From Lolium rigidum (Eukaryota > Streptophyta > Magnoliopsida > Poales > Poaceae): a DNA stretch of 64,000 bases. This document shows, piece by piece, positions 63,643 to 64,000 of the stretch. The stretch is taken from NCBI RefSeq assembly GCF_022539505.1, contig NC_061508.1, positions 91,119,276 to 91,183,275 of the forward strand, read 5' to 3'. Each line of letters opens with the position of its first letter. The first letter of the stretch is position 1. A program made the translations under genes and the position numbers. A model generated the notes under the pieces. That model saw only the letters and a list, made by a program, of their open reading frames with translations. It ran no database searches and was not told where the DNA came from.

Positions 63643-64000
63643 CCGGCCTGCTCCGGAACCTTCTTGGGCGCCAGCCGGCGTTGCTTCTTGGCCTTCGCCT
63701 CCACCGCAGCCGTGGACCCGCCGATGGCCCGCTTCTTCCCCTTGGGCGCAGAAGTCGCCGACGCGGCAGGCGGCCTCGCACGCAGGGGCACCGCGGGGAT
63801 CGGCCCCGTGGTGGACGTCGCCGGCTCCTCCTCCTCCTGGTGCTCTGGCGAGGGCGGCGGGTTGTGCTCCCCCTGGCCGCCTTGGTCGGGCACCTCCGGC
63901 AGCTCGTCGTCACCGGCTTGGTCGCCGGCGTGGTTAGCCGGATCGACGTGATCCGGCGTCCAGATCTTCTGCGTCAGGTCGCCGTCCTCGGTGCCCTGGC
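63643..64000 (-). CDS. Second Tat-type antisense gene, exon 1 (partial, runs off the right edge)
   Basis: Open from the window edge to donor GTAAGT at 63,642. It encodes an acidic segment (DGDLTQKIWTPDHVDPANHA, DDELPEVPDQGG), then GKKRAIGGSTAAVEAKAKKQ and LAPKKVPEQAG, possibly with a nuclear localisation signal. It exits in phase 2 and fits exon 2. The N-terminal PF04195 domain would lie to the right. The gene belongs to a Tat element whose pol should be on the plus strand to the left. Confidence 0.75.

Overview
This window looks like intergenic heterochromatin of a large-genome grass (Poaceae, probably Pooideae). The reasons are a SIRE/Maximus-type copia, Tat-lineage gypsy elements with antisense genes, grass-type non-autonomous gypsy elements, a grass L1, Tourist and hAT MITEs, and the absence of any convincing host gene. 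No rRNA, tRNA gene or CRISPR array was seen. Nearly all coding sequence belongs to transposable elements, most of it broken.

Stack 1 (1-21,119): a minus-strand copia runs from its 5' LTR at 19,861-21,119 leftward out of the window. Its polyprotein is cut in the RNase H region by a minus-strand, pol-less gypsy-like element A (1,926-14,016, target duplication AAGGA). A's left LTR is cut in turn by plus-strand non-autonomous element B (1,945-9,021, target duplication CTCGG).

Stack 2 (21,120-26,108): a decayed PIF/Harbinger transposase fragment adjoins a large inverted duplication with ~670-bp arms. The arms and spacer hold three MITEs, a tRNA-derived SINE and two poly(A) retroposons, several with clear target duplications.

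Stack 3 (26,122-50,700): a nearly complete L1-type LINE whose ORF1 is split by a 17-kb minus-strand Tat gypsy C (26,772-44,114, target duplication CCAGG). C carries a multi-exon gene antisense to its pol. One intron of that gene holds minus-strand element D (31,190-37,636, target duplication GAGTG), a relative of B.

Right flank (50,710-64,000): mostly non-coding sequence with two 14-nt A-tailed micro-insertions, a hAT element nested in a hAT-like element, an LTR leader-like sequence, a 100-N gap, the 3' end of an element whose 5.8-kb LTR begins TGTAACACC, and finally a second Tat-type antisense gene with four phase-consistent exons running off the right edge.

Target duplications and restored reading frames allow the insertion order to be read directly. 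Family names come from motif recognition, not database searches.
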